Of a stretch of DNA of 64,000 bases, positions 42,113-51,943 are shown one piece after another. Under the pieces are notes generated by a model. That model saw only the letters and a list, made by a program, of their open reading frames with translations, did not search any database and was not told the DNA's origin. The stretch lies in the NCBI GenBank assembly GCA_023702235.1, contig JAMQCR010000001.1, forward strand, positions 186,001 through 250,000, in the 5' to 3' direction. Every line of letters starts with the position of its first letter. Within the stretch, counting starts at the first letter, position 1. The translations under genes were made by a program, and so were the position numbers. The stretch comes from Neobacillus pocheonensis. Its GTDB lineage: Bacteria; Bacillota; Bacilli; Bacillales; Cytobacillaceae.

Positions 42113-43900
42113 ATGGATCTTATAGCTCAAAGAAGTGAATTGATTGAAGTTGCAAAAGGAAATCGACCTGCTGATTTATTTATAAAAGGCGGCACTGTTA
42201 TCAATGTATACTCAGGGGAATTCTTAAAACAAAATATTGCTGTTTATAAGGATTGTATTGCTTATATAGGAACAAGCGAAGCCTCAATTGGTGAGCAAAC
42301 AAAGGTAATCAATGCGGAAGGAAAGTATCTTTCCCCTGGGTTTATTGAGGCACATGCACATCCCTGGGTTGTTTATAATCCGGTTAGTGTAACGGGTAAA
42401 GTATTGCCTCTGGGGACGACTACTACAGTGAATGATAATTTATTTTTTTACCTACATATGGGAGCGAAAGGTTTTACAGAAATGCTTAATGATTTAAAAT
42501 CATTGCCTGGAAACTTTTTCTGGCTAGCACGACTTGTTTCACAGGCGGATTATCCTGGGGAGCGGGAATGGTTCAACCAAAAGGATGTAAGGGAGCTACT
42601 CGAACTTGATGATGTCCTTGGATCAGCGGAAGTGACCCGTTGGCCGTTATTATATAATGGTGATTCGTTTTTACTCGATACAATGGATTTTATTAAGAAA
42701 TTGGGGAAAGTATCAGATGGGCATACGGCTGGCTGTTCGTATGAAAAATTGAATGCAGTTGTCGCAGCGGGTGTGACGGCATGCCATGAAGCGATTACAG
42801 CAAAAGAGGCTTTTGACCGACTTCGCTTAGGAATGTGGACCACATTGCGAAATAGCTCACTTCGTCCAGATTTACAGGAAATTGTTAAACTGATAACAGA
42901 AGGAAATGTAAGCACGAACAGAATCGTGATGACGACGGACGGACCGCACCCTGCATTTATTGAAAAAGAAGGATTTGTAGAGGGGCTTGTCAGACAAGCT
43001 GTGGAACTCGGTGTGCCGGTAATGACGGCGATTCAAATGGTCACAATCAATGCAGCAACCTACCTGAGGCTTGATGATTATATTGGCGGTCTAGCGCCAG
43101 GGAGAAAGGCAGACATTCTGCTGTTGCCTGACTTGGTGGAGTTTCGTCCAGATCTAGTGATTGCATCGGGGCAAATCGTAGCTGAGAACGGAAATTTAAC
43201 TGCTTCGTTACCAGAAGTGGATTGGAATAACTATCTTGTTCGTAAACCATTTTCATTTTCAAAATCAGTCTTGGAAAATAGGAATCTATATTGCTATCCG
43301 CACCCAACCGAAAGTGTTCCCATTCCAGTCGTTTATTTTAAAAGTAATGTGATTACCCAAAGGAAAGATACGGAACTTCCATCTGTCAATGGGTATGCCG
43401 ATCTTTCTGGACATGACGGTTTGGTACATGCGGCATTGATTGATCGGAATGGAGAGTGGGTAGCCAAGGGAATCTTGGAGAGATTCGCCTTAAATCTTGA
43501 TGGCATGGCATCTACTTACAATACCACGACAGAATTACTAGTAGTAGGAAGAAATCCAGAAGCGATCGCTAAAGCAGCATCACGGGTTCATGAAATGGGT
43601 GGAGGAATTGCGATTGTGGACGGTGACGAAGTGATTCTCGAAATTCCTTTACCGTTAACAGGAATGATGACACCTGATCCATCTTTCGCTGTGGCTGTGG
43701 AATATCATAATAACTTGTTGGCAGCCATGCAGGAGCGTGGATTTCCTTTCCATGATATTCTTTATACTTTATTATTTTTAACATGTGACTTTCTACCAGG
43801 GCTCCGTTTGGTCCCACATGGTTTGTATGAGGTTAAAATGGATAAAATATTGTTACCTGCTGCACCATTAGCAGCATTGAGCTATCAAATTAAGAATTAA
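42113..43900 (+). CDS. Adenine deaminase-family protein (YerA-like)
   Basis: An amidohydrolase of 595 residues resembling adenine deaminase and B. subtilis YerA. The N-terminal composite domain and metal site appear in ADLFIKGGTVINVYSGE and GFIEAHAHPW; later ligands lie in AVVAAGVTACHEAITA and VMTTDGPHP. The C-terminal adenine-deaminase domain includes GHDGLVHAALIDRNGEWVAKG and GGGIAIVDGD. ATG 42113 follows AGGAGAGAAG. It would convert adenine to hypoxanthine, although some family members act on other nitrogenous substrates. It stands alone between terminators. Confidence 0.85.
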   Translation: MDLIAQRSELIEVAKGNRPADLFIKGGTVINVYSGEFLKQNIAVYKDCIAYIGTSEASIGEQTKVINAEGKYLSPGFIEAHAHPWVVYNPVSVTGKVLPLGTTTTVNDNLFFYLHMGAKGFTEMLNDLKSLPGNFFWLARLVSQADYPGEREWFNQKDVRELLELDDVLGSAEVTRWPLLYNGDSFLLDTMDFIKKLGKVSDGHTAGCSYEKLNAVVAAGVTACHEAITAKEAFDRLRLGMWTTLRNSSLRPDLQEIVKLITEGNVSTNRIVMTTDGPHPAFIEKEGFVEGLVRQAVELGVPVMTAIQMVTINAATYLRLDDYIGGLAPGRKADILLLPDLVEFRPDLVIASGQIVAENGNLTASLPEVDWNNYLVRKPFSFSKSVLENRNLYCYPHPTESVPIPVVYFKSNVITQRKDTELPSVNGYADLSGHDGLVHAALIDRNGEWVAKGILERFALNLDGMASTYNTTTELLVVGRNPEAIAKAASRVHEMGGGIAIVDGDEVILEIPLPLTGMMTPDPSFAVAVEYHNNLLAAMQERGFPFHDILYTLLFLTCDFLPGLRLVPHGLYEVKMDKILLPAAPLAALSYQIKN

Positions 43901-43940
43901 ACAAAAAAGAAGTGGCGAGTTAGCCACTTCTTTTTTGTTT
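43899..43940. terminator. Bidirectional intrinsic terminator
   Basis: A perfect 18-bp inverted repeat (43899-43916 with 43923-43940) with a GAGTTA loop, flanked by A- and T-runs, lies between the convergent adenine deaminase-like and DUF1641 genes and can serve both. Confidence 0.9.
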
Positions 43941-43992
43941 AGCTCATCCGCAACTAATGTCACCCCATCCTCCACTAAAACCAACCTTCTAT

Positions 43993-44475
43993 TTAACTAT
44001 CTTTTAACCCTTTACCCATCCCCTTTAGAAAGTGAATCCCAAAACCAATTGCGCGATTGATATCGGGGTCGTTTAGGACCTTCATCAAGTCCAGTACCCC
44101 GACTTTTTTATGACTCTCAACGTATTTATTTCCTTCCTCTATGCCTGCAGCCACACTGCTTACGAGTTTCTTCGTCGAGCCTGGATCGAAATTCGTAAAC
44201 GCAGCGGATGCCCCCATGAAGTTATTGATAAAGTTTGTAACGGGTTCGCGGTTCACTTGGTTGAGGGCAATTTTTGCAATTTCCTCCTTCGCTTGGAGCA
44301 TTGCACTTGCAGCTTCAAGTACGCCGTTTTCGTGCAGCTCACCGACAATATCCATTATTTGAGTCAAAGCATCTTCATTCTCAGCTACCAGCATTTTTAA
44401 AGCAGCTAATTTCTGTTCCTCTTGTTCTTCTTTTGCTAGAAACTGTTTTTTGATGATTGAAATGGGCTGTGCCAT
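43993..44475 (-). CDS. DUF1641 protein, formate dehydrogenase-associated (YrhD-like)
   Basis: A 160-residue soluble protein, rich in helices and charged residues, fitting DUF1641 (ALKMLVAENEDALTQIMDIVGEL, VGVLDLMKVLNDPDINRAIGFGIHFLKGMGKGL). Members of this family sit beside formate dehydrogenase and related molybdoenzyme genes, but their role is unknown. The start is 16 bp after the catalytic-subunit stop on the same strand, with an AGGAGGCAGG site, so the two are co-transcribed. Confidence 0.85.
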   Translation of the reverse strand: MAQPISIIKKQFLAKEEQEEQKLAALKMLVAENEDALTQIMDIVGELHENGVLEAASAMLQAKEEIAKIALNQVNREPVTNFINNFMGASAAFTNFDPGSTKKLVSSVAAGIEEGNKYVESHKKVGVLDLMKVLNDPDINRAIGFGIHFLKGMGKGLKDS

Positions 44476-44491
44476 CGATCCTGCCTCCTTA

Positions 44492-47427
44492 TTAATCCGT
44501 TAAATGAATATAGCCGGGGCGATTCCACTTTCGCTCAACTTCTACGCCATTTTGCGGATTCCGTTTTTTGTTCCTTGGGTTTGACTTCGGAAGTGGGTAT
44601 TCTCCGCCAACACGTAACACTTCCATATAAACCTTCGTTTGTTTAAAAGCAGGTGTATTAGTCCGAATATCTGTCGCTGGGCCGTTAAAAAATTAATTGC
44701 TGAATCTTTGTCGACTGAATTCATCGGTAAATAAAGCTCATTTTCTTTTACACGATCTGTTACCAGTGCATTTAATTTTAGCGCACCAAAAGGTGAAACC
44801 AGCCGGACTAGTGAGCCATCATTTATGCCGCGTTCTTTTGCAAGCTCTGGTGAAACCTCCACGAACACTTGAGGTACTTTTGCTTGAATTCCTATTGATT
44901 TATTTGTCAGGTTTCCTTCATGGAAATGTTCGAGCATCCGTCCGTTGTTGATATACAGATCATATTTTTCGGGGTATTCTACCGGAAGCACCCAATCTGA
45001 AAGAGCAAATCGCGCTTTTTTATCTGGAAAGTTAAATCCATCCACATAAAGAAGTGGTGTGCTAACCCCTTCATGACTGCCCCATAGGAAGCTGTTCCAT
45101 CCTTCAAGTGCATCATAATTCGCTTCAGCAAATAGAGGCGAGAGGCTGGCCATTTCCGCAAAGATTTCACTCGGATGCTGATAGCTCCAATCGGCTCCTA
45201 ACTGATTGGCAATCTCCTGTAGAATCCACCAATCAGGCTTAGAATCACCCAAAGTCGGAAGGGCTTGATACAATCTTTGAACCCTGCGTTCAGTATTCGT
45301 AAACGTTCCTTCTTTTTCCAGTGATGGGGCAGCCGGTAAAATTACATCGGCATATTGCGCCGTTCTCGAAAAGAAAATATCCTGAACGACAAAGAAATCA
45401 AGGCTCGACAAGACGTCATGAACATGATTGGCATTGGAATCGACAAGTGCCATATCTTCACCAATCAGATACATTGCTTTCATTGATCCTCTTTCAACCG
45501 CCTTAAGCATTTGGATGTTATCAAGACCTGGCAGTCCATCAATCATCACACCATAGGCTTTTTCAAATTTTTCCCGGGCTACATCATCGGTCACATGCTG
45601 ATACCCCGGAAGCCATCCTGGCAATGTTCCCATATCACATGCCCCTTGGACATTGTTATGTCCACGCAGCGGATAGGCTCCAGCACCTGGACGGCGGTAG
45701 TTTCCAGTCGCAAGCAGGAGGTTGGAAATCGCTGCAGATGTATCGGATCCGCCTGTGTTTTGCGTGACGCCCATTCCCCAAAGCACACATGTACCATCCG
45801 CATCACGAATCATCTCGGCCACATGAATCAACGTCTCTTTTGAAATGCCTGTTAATTGCTCTGCATATTCAAGCGTATATTTTTCGAGGACTGTTTTAAA
45901 ATCTTCAAAGAAATTAACATTCTCATCAATAAATGCTTGAGAATGCCAGCCTTGATCGATGATGTATTTGGTTACTGCCATTAGCCACACTTGGTCCGTT
46001 CCTTGCTTTGGACTGATAAAAATGTCGGATCGCTCAGCCATTTCATGCTTGCGAAGGTCCGCTACGATTAGCTTTTGGCCATGAAGCTTATGGGCACGCT
46101 TTACGCGGGTAGCTAACACTGGATGCCCTTCTGTAGGATTGGCGCCGATAATGATCACAAGTCCTGCTTTGGCAATATCTTTAATCGTTCCTGCATCACC
46201 GCCCATTCCAACTGTTCGGAACAAGCCATCCGTTGCCGGGGATTGACAATAACGGGAGCAATTATCGACATTGTTGGTTTCAAACACTTGCCGTGCCAGC
46301 TTTTGCATTAAATAGTTTTCTTCATTGGTAATTTTCGACGAAGAAATAAATCCAATCGAACCCGGTCCGTATTCTTGTTTAATCGTCCCAAGTTTATCGG
46401 CTATTATGGCCAGCGCCTCTTTCCAAGTTGATTCAACGAAAGCACCATTTTTTCGGATTAATGGCTTCGTAATCCGCTCCTCACTATTGACGAAATCCCA
46501 GCCGAATTTTCCTTTTATGCAGGTAGATATGGCATTAACAGGGGCATCATGAGATGGCTGCACCTTAAGAATCTTACGGTCCTTTGTCCATACTTCAAAG
46601 GAACAACCAACCCCGCAAAAAGTACAGACTGTTTTTGTCTTTTTCATACGAGTATCGCGCATGGCCGCTTCCGCTTCTGAAACAGCGAGAATGCCTGAGT
46701 ATCCAGGTTCGACTTCTTTTACTAAATCAATCATGGAGGTTAGAAGGCCCTGCTTCATCCCTGTCATAAACCCTGCTTCACCGAGCATCGATTTTTCCAT
46801 TAAGGCATTACATGGGCAGATCGTGACACATTGACCGCATCCTACACAGGAGGAATCGTTAATTTGGACGCCGTTATCCCAAAGGACACGCGGGCGGTCT
46901 GCCTTCCAGTCAATCGAAAGCGTTTCATTGACTTGGAGGTTTTGACAAATTTCCACACACTGCCCGCAGGCAATGCATTGATTCGGGTCATAGCGGTAGA
47001 AGGGATGGGACATATCGACTGCTGAAGGGTCAGCTTTTTGTGTGTAAGGATATTTTTGATGTTCGATTTCCATAAGCTCCACCGTATTATGCAGTTTGCA
47101 GTTGCCATTGTTATTGTCACAAACCGTGCAGTAAAGCAGGTGGTTTTCTAATAAACGGTCCATCGCTTCTGTTTGTGCTGTCTTGGCACGATGGGAAGAA
47201 AGGGAAATATTCATATTGCTTGAAATCGTGGTGGAACAGGATCGTATAAGTTTTCCATTAACCTCTACAATACAGGTGTCGCATGTTTTAATCGGGTCCA
47301 CTTCAGGAACATAACAGATTTGGGGATGAGGAATTTCATGTTGATTGATCATTTCCAAGATCGTTGAACCTTGCTTCACTTCATACCTTTTGTTATCTAT
47401 TGTGATCGTGACCATTTCGTCGTTCAT
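44492..47427 (-). CDS. fdhF: Formate dehydrogenase catalytic subunit, YrhE-type (one frameshift)
   Basis: A cytoplasmic molybdopterin formate dehydrogenase of about 978 residues after correction. Order: N-terminal 2Fe-2S domain (CYVPEVDPIKTCDTC), a His-Cys 4Fe-4S segment, two 4Fe-4S clusters (CIACGQCVEIC, CVGCGQCVTICPC), the 4Fe-4S domain CTFCGVGCSFEV, then the molybdopterin domains. The molybdenum ligand is Cys in NCSRYCQSPAT rather than selenocysteine. A missing base near 44682 alters the tail; the corrected end reads TGPATDIRTNTPAFKQTK through RKWNRPGYIHLTD. ATG 47427 follows AGGAGG. It oxidises formate to CO2; no NADH-transferring subunit is adjacent. Confidence 0.93.
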
Positions 47428-47452
47428 GGTATTTCCTCCTCGATTCGGAAAT

Positions 47453-47508
47453 AAAAAAATCCACCATGAAGACACATACCTAAATAGGCACAATGGTTTC
47501 ATGGTGGA
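47453..47508 (-). terminator. Leader terminator (attenuator) upstream of formate dehydrogenase
   Basis: Read on the minus strand, TCCACCATGAA (47508-47498) pairs perfectly with TTCATGGTGGA (47470-47460) and is followed by TTTTTTTA. This is a complete intrinsic terminator in the 5' leader, ending about 25 bases before the start codon. The same RNA contains a short reading frame (MKPLCLFRYVSSWW...) that runs in frame into the enzyme gene. A second hairpin (GGTCT/AGACC, 47539-47523) precedes it. Premature termination is presumably controlled by some signal. Confidence 0.75.
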
Positions 47509-47609
47509 GTAGTTTATCAGCAGGTCTTGCAAACAGACCAATCCAGTTATAGGTGAAAAATGATAGAGCCAATACAGTCAAATATACCGATTCCATCCTT
47601 AACACTATT

Positions 47610-47638
47610 ATTATAGCGTTTACAATAAATGACTGCAA
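47610..47638 (-). promoter_or_regulatory. Sigma-A promoter with overlapping cre site for formate dehydrogenase
   Basis: On the minus strand TTGCAG (47638-47633), a 17-bp spacer and TATAAT (47615-47610) form a good promoter. TGTAAACGCTATAA (47624-47611) overlaps the -10 box and matches the cre consensus with one mismatch, so CcpA could block transcription. The predicted transcript has a leader of about 175 bases. Confidence 0.7.
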
Positions 47639-47757
47639 TATAGATAGAAAATATAAATTGTTCAGAATTTAATTATTTATTTTTTTTACAAGATGATTTA
47701 ATATTACATATTAGTAACTTGAAAATACTACTATTCATCCGTAACGGGGGCAAAAAC

Positions 47758-47904
47758 ATGTCAAAAAGGATTCAGGATGTTTACTCGATCAATCCCCCTG
47801 AAGAGTCCATCGATGCAAAATTAAGTCACCTATTTTCTAATATAAAAATAAAAGAGAATATTGCTGTTTCCGTTTTTACGTTTGATAAAAACATAACATC
47901 ATAG
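47758..47904 (+). CDS. Small hypothetical protein upstream of fdhD
   Basis: A 48-residue open frame (MSKRIQDVYSINPPEESIDA...) with AACGGGGGC before its ATG, ending 12 bp before fdhD. I do not recognise it. No membrane segment or motif is visible. It might be a small gene co-expressed with fdhD or a chance frame. Confidence 0.35.
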   Translation: MSKRIQDVYSINPPEESIDAKLSHLFSNIKIKENIAVSVFTFDKNITS

Positions 47905-47916
47905 GGGGAATATGTT

Positions 47917-48707
47917 ATGAAACTTGTAAAGAGCCAAAGGGAAGTCCTCCAGTTTAAGAATGGCCTGTTTGAGCAGGTTGCGGATAGCATTGTAACAGAA
48001 TTTCCAGTGACGGTAAAAATAAATGGACAAGAATTTGTTACATTGGTTTGTACTCCGGAGCACATTGAAGATATGGTGATTGGGTTTTTGGCATCGGAAG
48101 GAATCATCCGCAAGTTTAAGGATATTAAGGACATTTGGATTGAGGAAAAAGAAGGACTAGTTCATATTCAAACGGAAAAAATCAATCCTTTTTATCAAAA
48201 ACTTCAGGGTAAGCGCTGTATTACTTCATGCTGCGGGAACAGCAGACAGGGCTTTGTTTTTGTGAATGATGCATTAACGGCAAGGAAGATCGAGCATCAA
48301 CATGTCAAAATCTCTGCAGAAGATTGTTTTCGCTTAATGAATGAAATGGAAAAGTCCGCCGCTACCTTTCTGCAAACAGGCGGGGTCCATAATGCCGCCT
48401 TATGTGATGTAGAAGGAATCATATTAGGCCGTATGGACATAGGAAGACATAATGCTTTAGACAAGATTTATGGATATTGTTTAAAAAATAACATTTCGCT
48501 CGTAGACAAAATGATTGTATTTAGCGGGAGAATCTCTTCGGAAATCCTGCTAAAGGTTGCGAAAATTGGCTGTGAAGTGATCTTGTCAAAATCAGCTCCG
48601 ACTGAACTGGCTTACAGTTGGCAGAGCAATTAGGGATTACCACAATCGGATTTATCCGGAATCAGTCCCTAAATGTGTATACTCATCCACAACGGATTTT
48701 TAATTAA
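47917..48707 (+). CDS. fdhD: Formate dehydrogenase sulfurtransferase FdhD (one frameshift)
   Basis: FdhD passes sulfur to the molybdenum cofactor of formate dehydrogenase and is needed for its activity. Family segments include [26 protein letters not shown] sequence, the cysteine cluster in [43 protein letters not shown] and [18 protein letters not shown] missing base near 48609 gives an early stop; the next frame continues [16 protein letters not shown] to HPQRIFN and stop at 48707, total about 263 residues. It is divergent from the enzyme gene. Confidence 0.92.
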
Positions 48708-48808
48708 TCTGAATATTTATAGCTTTACAGCCTTTTTGATTTTAAACCTTCTCAATTGCTTTAACCATTGAATGAATAAAAAGGATCATGCATATCAAAG
48801 CAAAGGGT

Positions 48809-48935
48809 TCCTTTGGTTACGGTCCATCCCATTTTTCACAGTTCGTGGGCATCAAAGAGCTCCTTTGGTTACCGTCTTTCCCTTATTTCACAGTTCGCGG
48901 GCATCATAGGTCTCTTATTGGCAACCCGTCTATGC
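48809..48935. repeat. 52-bp degenerate tandem repeat, about 2.4 copies
   Basis: Units start at 48809, 48861 and 48913 (period exactly 52). Each begins TCCTTTGGTTAC-GTC (TCTTATTGGCAACCCGTC in the third) and the first two share TTTCACAGTTCG-GGGCATCA. Where units meet, CAAAG-AGCTC-CTTTG forms a small inverted repeat. Nothing else is recognised in the 48708-49148 gap. A 63-codon frame across the repeat is judged a by-product. Confidence 0.75.
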
Positions 48936-49148
48936 ACACTAAAATGACATTTGAGTTGACATTACCTTTGGCATCTTAATTTTATAAGAAAGCAGGTATT
49001 GTCTTGAACAAAATACTCTACATTTTGGTGTCAAAAGTTTCAAAACGTTCGATAATCCTTAATATAGCAACAAAATGATGTGTGCCAATTCACACGTCAT
49101 TGCTAATGTCATTTAATTGTTTAGCACCTATAAACGGAACCCTTTAAT

Positions 49149-50147
49149 TCACAGCATGATCCTTTTGTCTATCACCGAATAGTGCCAAATGCCTTGAACC
49201 AGCTCCTTTTTAAGTCTACTTTGAATCTCTAAGTAATCTAAATGGCCGATAACTTCAGACATAACAAGCGAAAATTGCTCGTAATAGGTATTCTTATAAT
49301 AGGAAATGGCGAGCTCACTTGCAGTTGTTAGACCGGACTCGATTAACTGAATAAAGCGGTCAGCTTTGGCTTCCATACGCTCCAACCGTTTTAAAATTAA
49401 TGAATTCGGGTCTTGGATTACTGCCCCATGGCCAGGAAACACTAGTTTCACATTTAAGGCTAAGCATTTTTTTAAGGAGTCAATATGTTGAGAGAGCGTA
49501 TGGATTCTTCTCCCTAATAAGTCTGGTTCCACTAAGGCATTGCTTGAAATATGCTCGATTAATAAATCACCTGCAAACAACCAGCTTTGCTTTTCGTCAT
49601 AAAAGGCAATTTGGTCTGGTGAATGACCTGGAACTTTAATGGTAGTATAATGCAAAAGCTGATTATCTACGATCTCAGTGAGATCTGCTTGGATCGCGTT
49701 CTGTTTGTTTTGCTGAAGGGCTTGTTTTAGATAGGAAACATGATGCTCCCCATTCACACCACAGCCCATTTCTTTATAAAGCTGTGAGTAAAATTCTACT
49801 CTCATTTCAAGGAAATTATTGTCCCTTTTTAAACGGAGAATCGAATCGGGATGAGTATAGACTGGAATTGGATTTTCTGACGTGACTCGATCTACTAATC
49901 CAATGTGGTCAATATGATGATGTGTCAGGATAATTTCTGTTAAGTCCTTTAAAGTGAATCCGTTTTTCCTCAGCGTATTGTTTAATCCCTCCCAGCATTC
50001 TTCATTATTCCAACCTGCATCGATTAACGAAAGTGAATGATCCTGTTTTACTAAAAAGAAGTTAACACTTTTTAATGAAGATTTATCGGGAACAATTATT
50101 GGGAAAACCTCACAGCATGTTTTTTTTAAGTCATTCAAAGAAAACAC
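49149..50147 (-). CDS. MBL-fold metallohydrolase of aromatic cluster
   Basis: A 332-residue metallo-beta-lactamase fold hydrolase with the metal motif THHHIDHIGL, further ligands in VPGHSPDQIAFY, LFAGDLLI and FPGHGAVI, and a C-terminal winged-helix-like tail ending in GHLDYLEIQSRLKKEL. It is a paralogue of the protein at 53657-54649, with the same tail pattern. The family often hydrolyses acyl thioesters or lactones; in this setting a ring-opened acyl-CoA or lactone intermediate is a possible substrate. It is divergent from the rest of the cluster. Confidence 0.8.
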   Translation of the reverse strand: MFSLNDLKKTCCEVFPIIVPDKSSLKSVNFFLVKQDHSLSLIDAGWNNEECWEGLNNTLRKNGFTLKDLTEIILTHHHIDHIGLVDRVTSENPIPVYTHPDSILRLKRDNNFLEMRVEFYSQLYKEMGCGVNGEHHVSYLKQALQQNKQNAIQADLTEIVDNQLLHYTTIKVPGHSPDQIAFYDEKQSWLFAGDLLIEHISSNALVEPDLLGRRIHTLSQHIDSLKKCLALNVKLVFPGHGAVIQDPNSLILKRLERMEAKADRFIQLIESGLTTASELAISYYKNTYYEQFSLVMSEVIGHLDYLEIQSRLKKELVQGIWHYSVIDKRIML

Positions 50148-50421
50148 CTCACATTTAAAATAACGTAACTTAATAATATTGGGATTATAATAGTGCTAAA
50201 ATTTTGAATTTTACTTGTATTATACCAATCAAATTTGTTATCAGCAATTATTTGAAAATAGGTATTTCTAACGGTTGTCATAAAAAGATAATATAGACAT
50301 TACAATAATATGTTTTAACTACGGTCGTGTGAAAAAAGTAAATAATTAAGAATTAGAGAGAATATTAGAGGAAATAAAAGTATTTACTGTGTTTTGCACT
50401 GTAAACGGTATTTTTAGAGTT

Positions 50422-50450
50422 TTGTAAGTAGTAAGAATATTGTATATATT
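50422..50450 (+). promoter_or_regulatory. Candidate promoter for first enoyl-CoA hydratase
   Basis: TTGTAA (50422-50427), 17-bp spacer and TATATT (50445-50450) lie 58 bp upstream of the start. The rest of the 361-bp divergent gap (50148-50508) is A/T-rich and shows no gene. Confidence 0.5.
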
Positions 50451-50508
50451 ATGTAATAAGGACGGAAGAAATAAAATCATAATAAATAGGTTAGAGGAGG
50501 ATTTATAA

Positions 50509-51302
50509 ATGACAACAGTAACAGAAACGAAACAACTTACAGTTAAAAAATTAAATGGGGTTGCAGAGGTACATATCCATGTCAATAAAACCAATGCCTA
50601 TGACTTGGAATACTACAAAGAATTAAATGCGGCAATTGATGATATTCGCTTTGATAGTGATATTAAAGTGGCGGTTTTAATGAGCGATATGCCAAAATTC
50701 TTCTCTGCTGGAGCAAATATTAATTTTCTAAAAGCTGCAGAGCCACGCTTTAAAACACAATTTTGCTTATTCTGTAATGAAACATTAGATAAAATCGCTC
50801 GTTCTCCCCAAATTTGGATTGCTTGTTTAGAAGGGCATACGGTTGGCGGCGGGTTGGAAATGGCTTAGCTTGTGACTTACGCTTCATGGGTGACCAAGCT
50901 GGAAAGATTGGACTCCCAGAAATAACACTTGGAGTACTTGCTGGTACAGGTGGAACACAGCGTCTAGCACGTCAAGTTGGACATTCTAAAGCACTTGATT
51001 TGAACATTACTGGCGAAACTTTAACTCCACAAGAAGCTTTAGACATAAGATTAGTCGACCGTGTCTTCCCACAAGAGGAAACAAGAGCAAAAACACTTGA
51101 GTATGCACAAAAAGTGGCAAACAGCGCAACCTATACAGCTTCGAATATTAAACTATCCATTATGAATGGAAAAGAAATGCCATTAAATGTAGCAATTCGT
51201 TATGAGGGGGAACTACAAAATCTATTATTCCGTTCTCAAGATGCAAAAGAAGGCTTAACGGCATTTGTTGAAAAACGCGAAGCTAATTGGACAGGGAAGT
51301 AA
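50509..51302 (+). CDS. Enoyl-CoA hydratase/isomerase, first copy (one frameshift)
   Basis: A crotonase-fold acyl-CoA enzyme of about 264 residues. The oxyanion hole lies in FSAGANI and VGGGLEMA, and both crotonase glutamates are kept (GGGLEMALACD and LPEITLGVLAGTGGTQRL), so it should hydrate an enoyl-CoA. A missing A near 50865 causes an early stop; comparison with the copy at 61606, which reads ATGGCATTAGC there, shows the lost base directly. The two copies are about nine-tenths identical. It is a likely beta-oxidation or ring-opening enzyme of the aromatic pathway. AGAGGAGG precedes the ATG. Confidence 0.9.
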
Positions 51303-51313
51303 TTTTCAAAATG

Positions 51314-51343
51314 GCGATATCGGCTATCGATATCGCTTATTTT
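51314..51343 (+). terminator. Intrinsic terminator after first hydratase
   Basis: GCGATATCG (51314-51322) pairs with CGATATCGC (51328-51336), followed by TTATTTTT. Confidence 0.8.
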
Positions 51344-51412
51344 TACACAAATAAATAGAAAAAGGGTGTTAACTACATATGGTGTACACTGATTATGGAA
51401 ATGGGGGATTGG

Positions 51413-51862
51413 ATGAGATCGAATGAAATCGAAATATTAGTCAATTGGGGTGATACGGATAAGGCGGGGATTGTCTATTATCCGAACTTTTTTAAATGGT
51501 TTGATATTGCAGGACATCAATTTTTTAGAAGCTGTGATTTAGCTCCTGCAAAATTGGAGGAAGAACGCAGAATTATTGTTCCGTTACTTGATGTTCAATG
51601 TACTTTTGAAAAATCCTTACTCTATGATGACCTCATTACGATTCATACAAAGGTAGAAGAAATTAATCGGAAAACGATTAAATTGAAACATATTGTTTAT
51701 AGGGATGGTATACGAGTCGCAAATGGTTATGAATTGCGAGGCTGGGTGGAGCAGTCTGTGGAGGGAATAAAAGCAGTCTTAATTCCTGAGGACGTGAAAG
51801 CGATACTAAGCGAAGATATTCATCCGAAAGCGAATGAGAATAGACCTAGGTTTAATGCATAA
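51413..51862 (+). CDS. Hotdog-fold acyl-CoA thioesterase (4HBT type)
   Basis: A thioesterase of about 149 residues of the 4-hydroxybenzoyl-CoA thioesterase family. The hallmark VNWGDTDKAGIVYYPNFFKWFD contains the catalytic Asp, followed by the FFRSCDL helix and beta-sheet strands (LITIHTKVEEINRKTIKLKHIVY). ATG 51413 follows GGGGGA. It may release a free acid from a dead-end aromatic CoA ester and so spare CoA, as PaaI does in phenylacetate degradation. It sits between the hydratase and the PaaX-type regulator. Confidence 0.85.
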   Translation: MRSNEIEILVNWGDTDKAGIVYYPNFFKWFDIAGHQFFRSCDLAPAKLEEERRIIVPLLDVQCTFEKSLLYDDLITIHTKVEEINRKTIKLKHIVYRDGIRVANGYELRGWVEQSVEGIKAVLIPEDVKAILSEDIHPKANENRPRFNA

Positions 51863-51943
51863 ACAATCATGTTCCTCTATAATATAAATGTCTCTTAAGA
51901 AAAAACATATTTAGCAAATATTAATTACTGGATGGTGGCAACG

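Noticed and set aside
44697..47120. Many open frames on the plus strand opposite the formate dehydrogenase gene
   Set aside because: They lack ribosome sites and lie wholly opposite a long conserved coding region; they are shadow frames.
44492..47427. Selenocysteine-containing formate dehydrogenase
   Set aside because: The metal-ligand position reads a normal Cys codon (SRYCQSP) and the long frame has no in-frame TGA.
48788..48979. A 63-codon open frame over the 52-bp repeats
   Set aside because: No ribosome site; the peptide only reflects the tandem repeat, and the copies do not keep a shared protein sequence.
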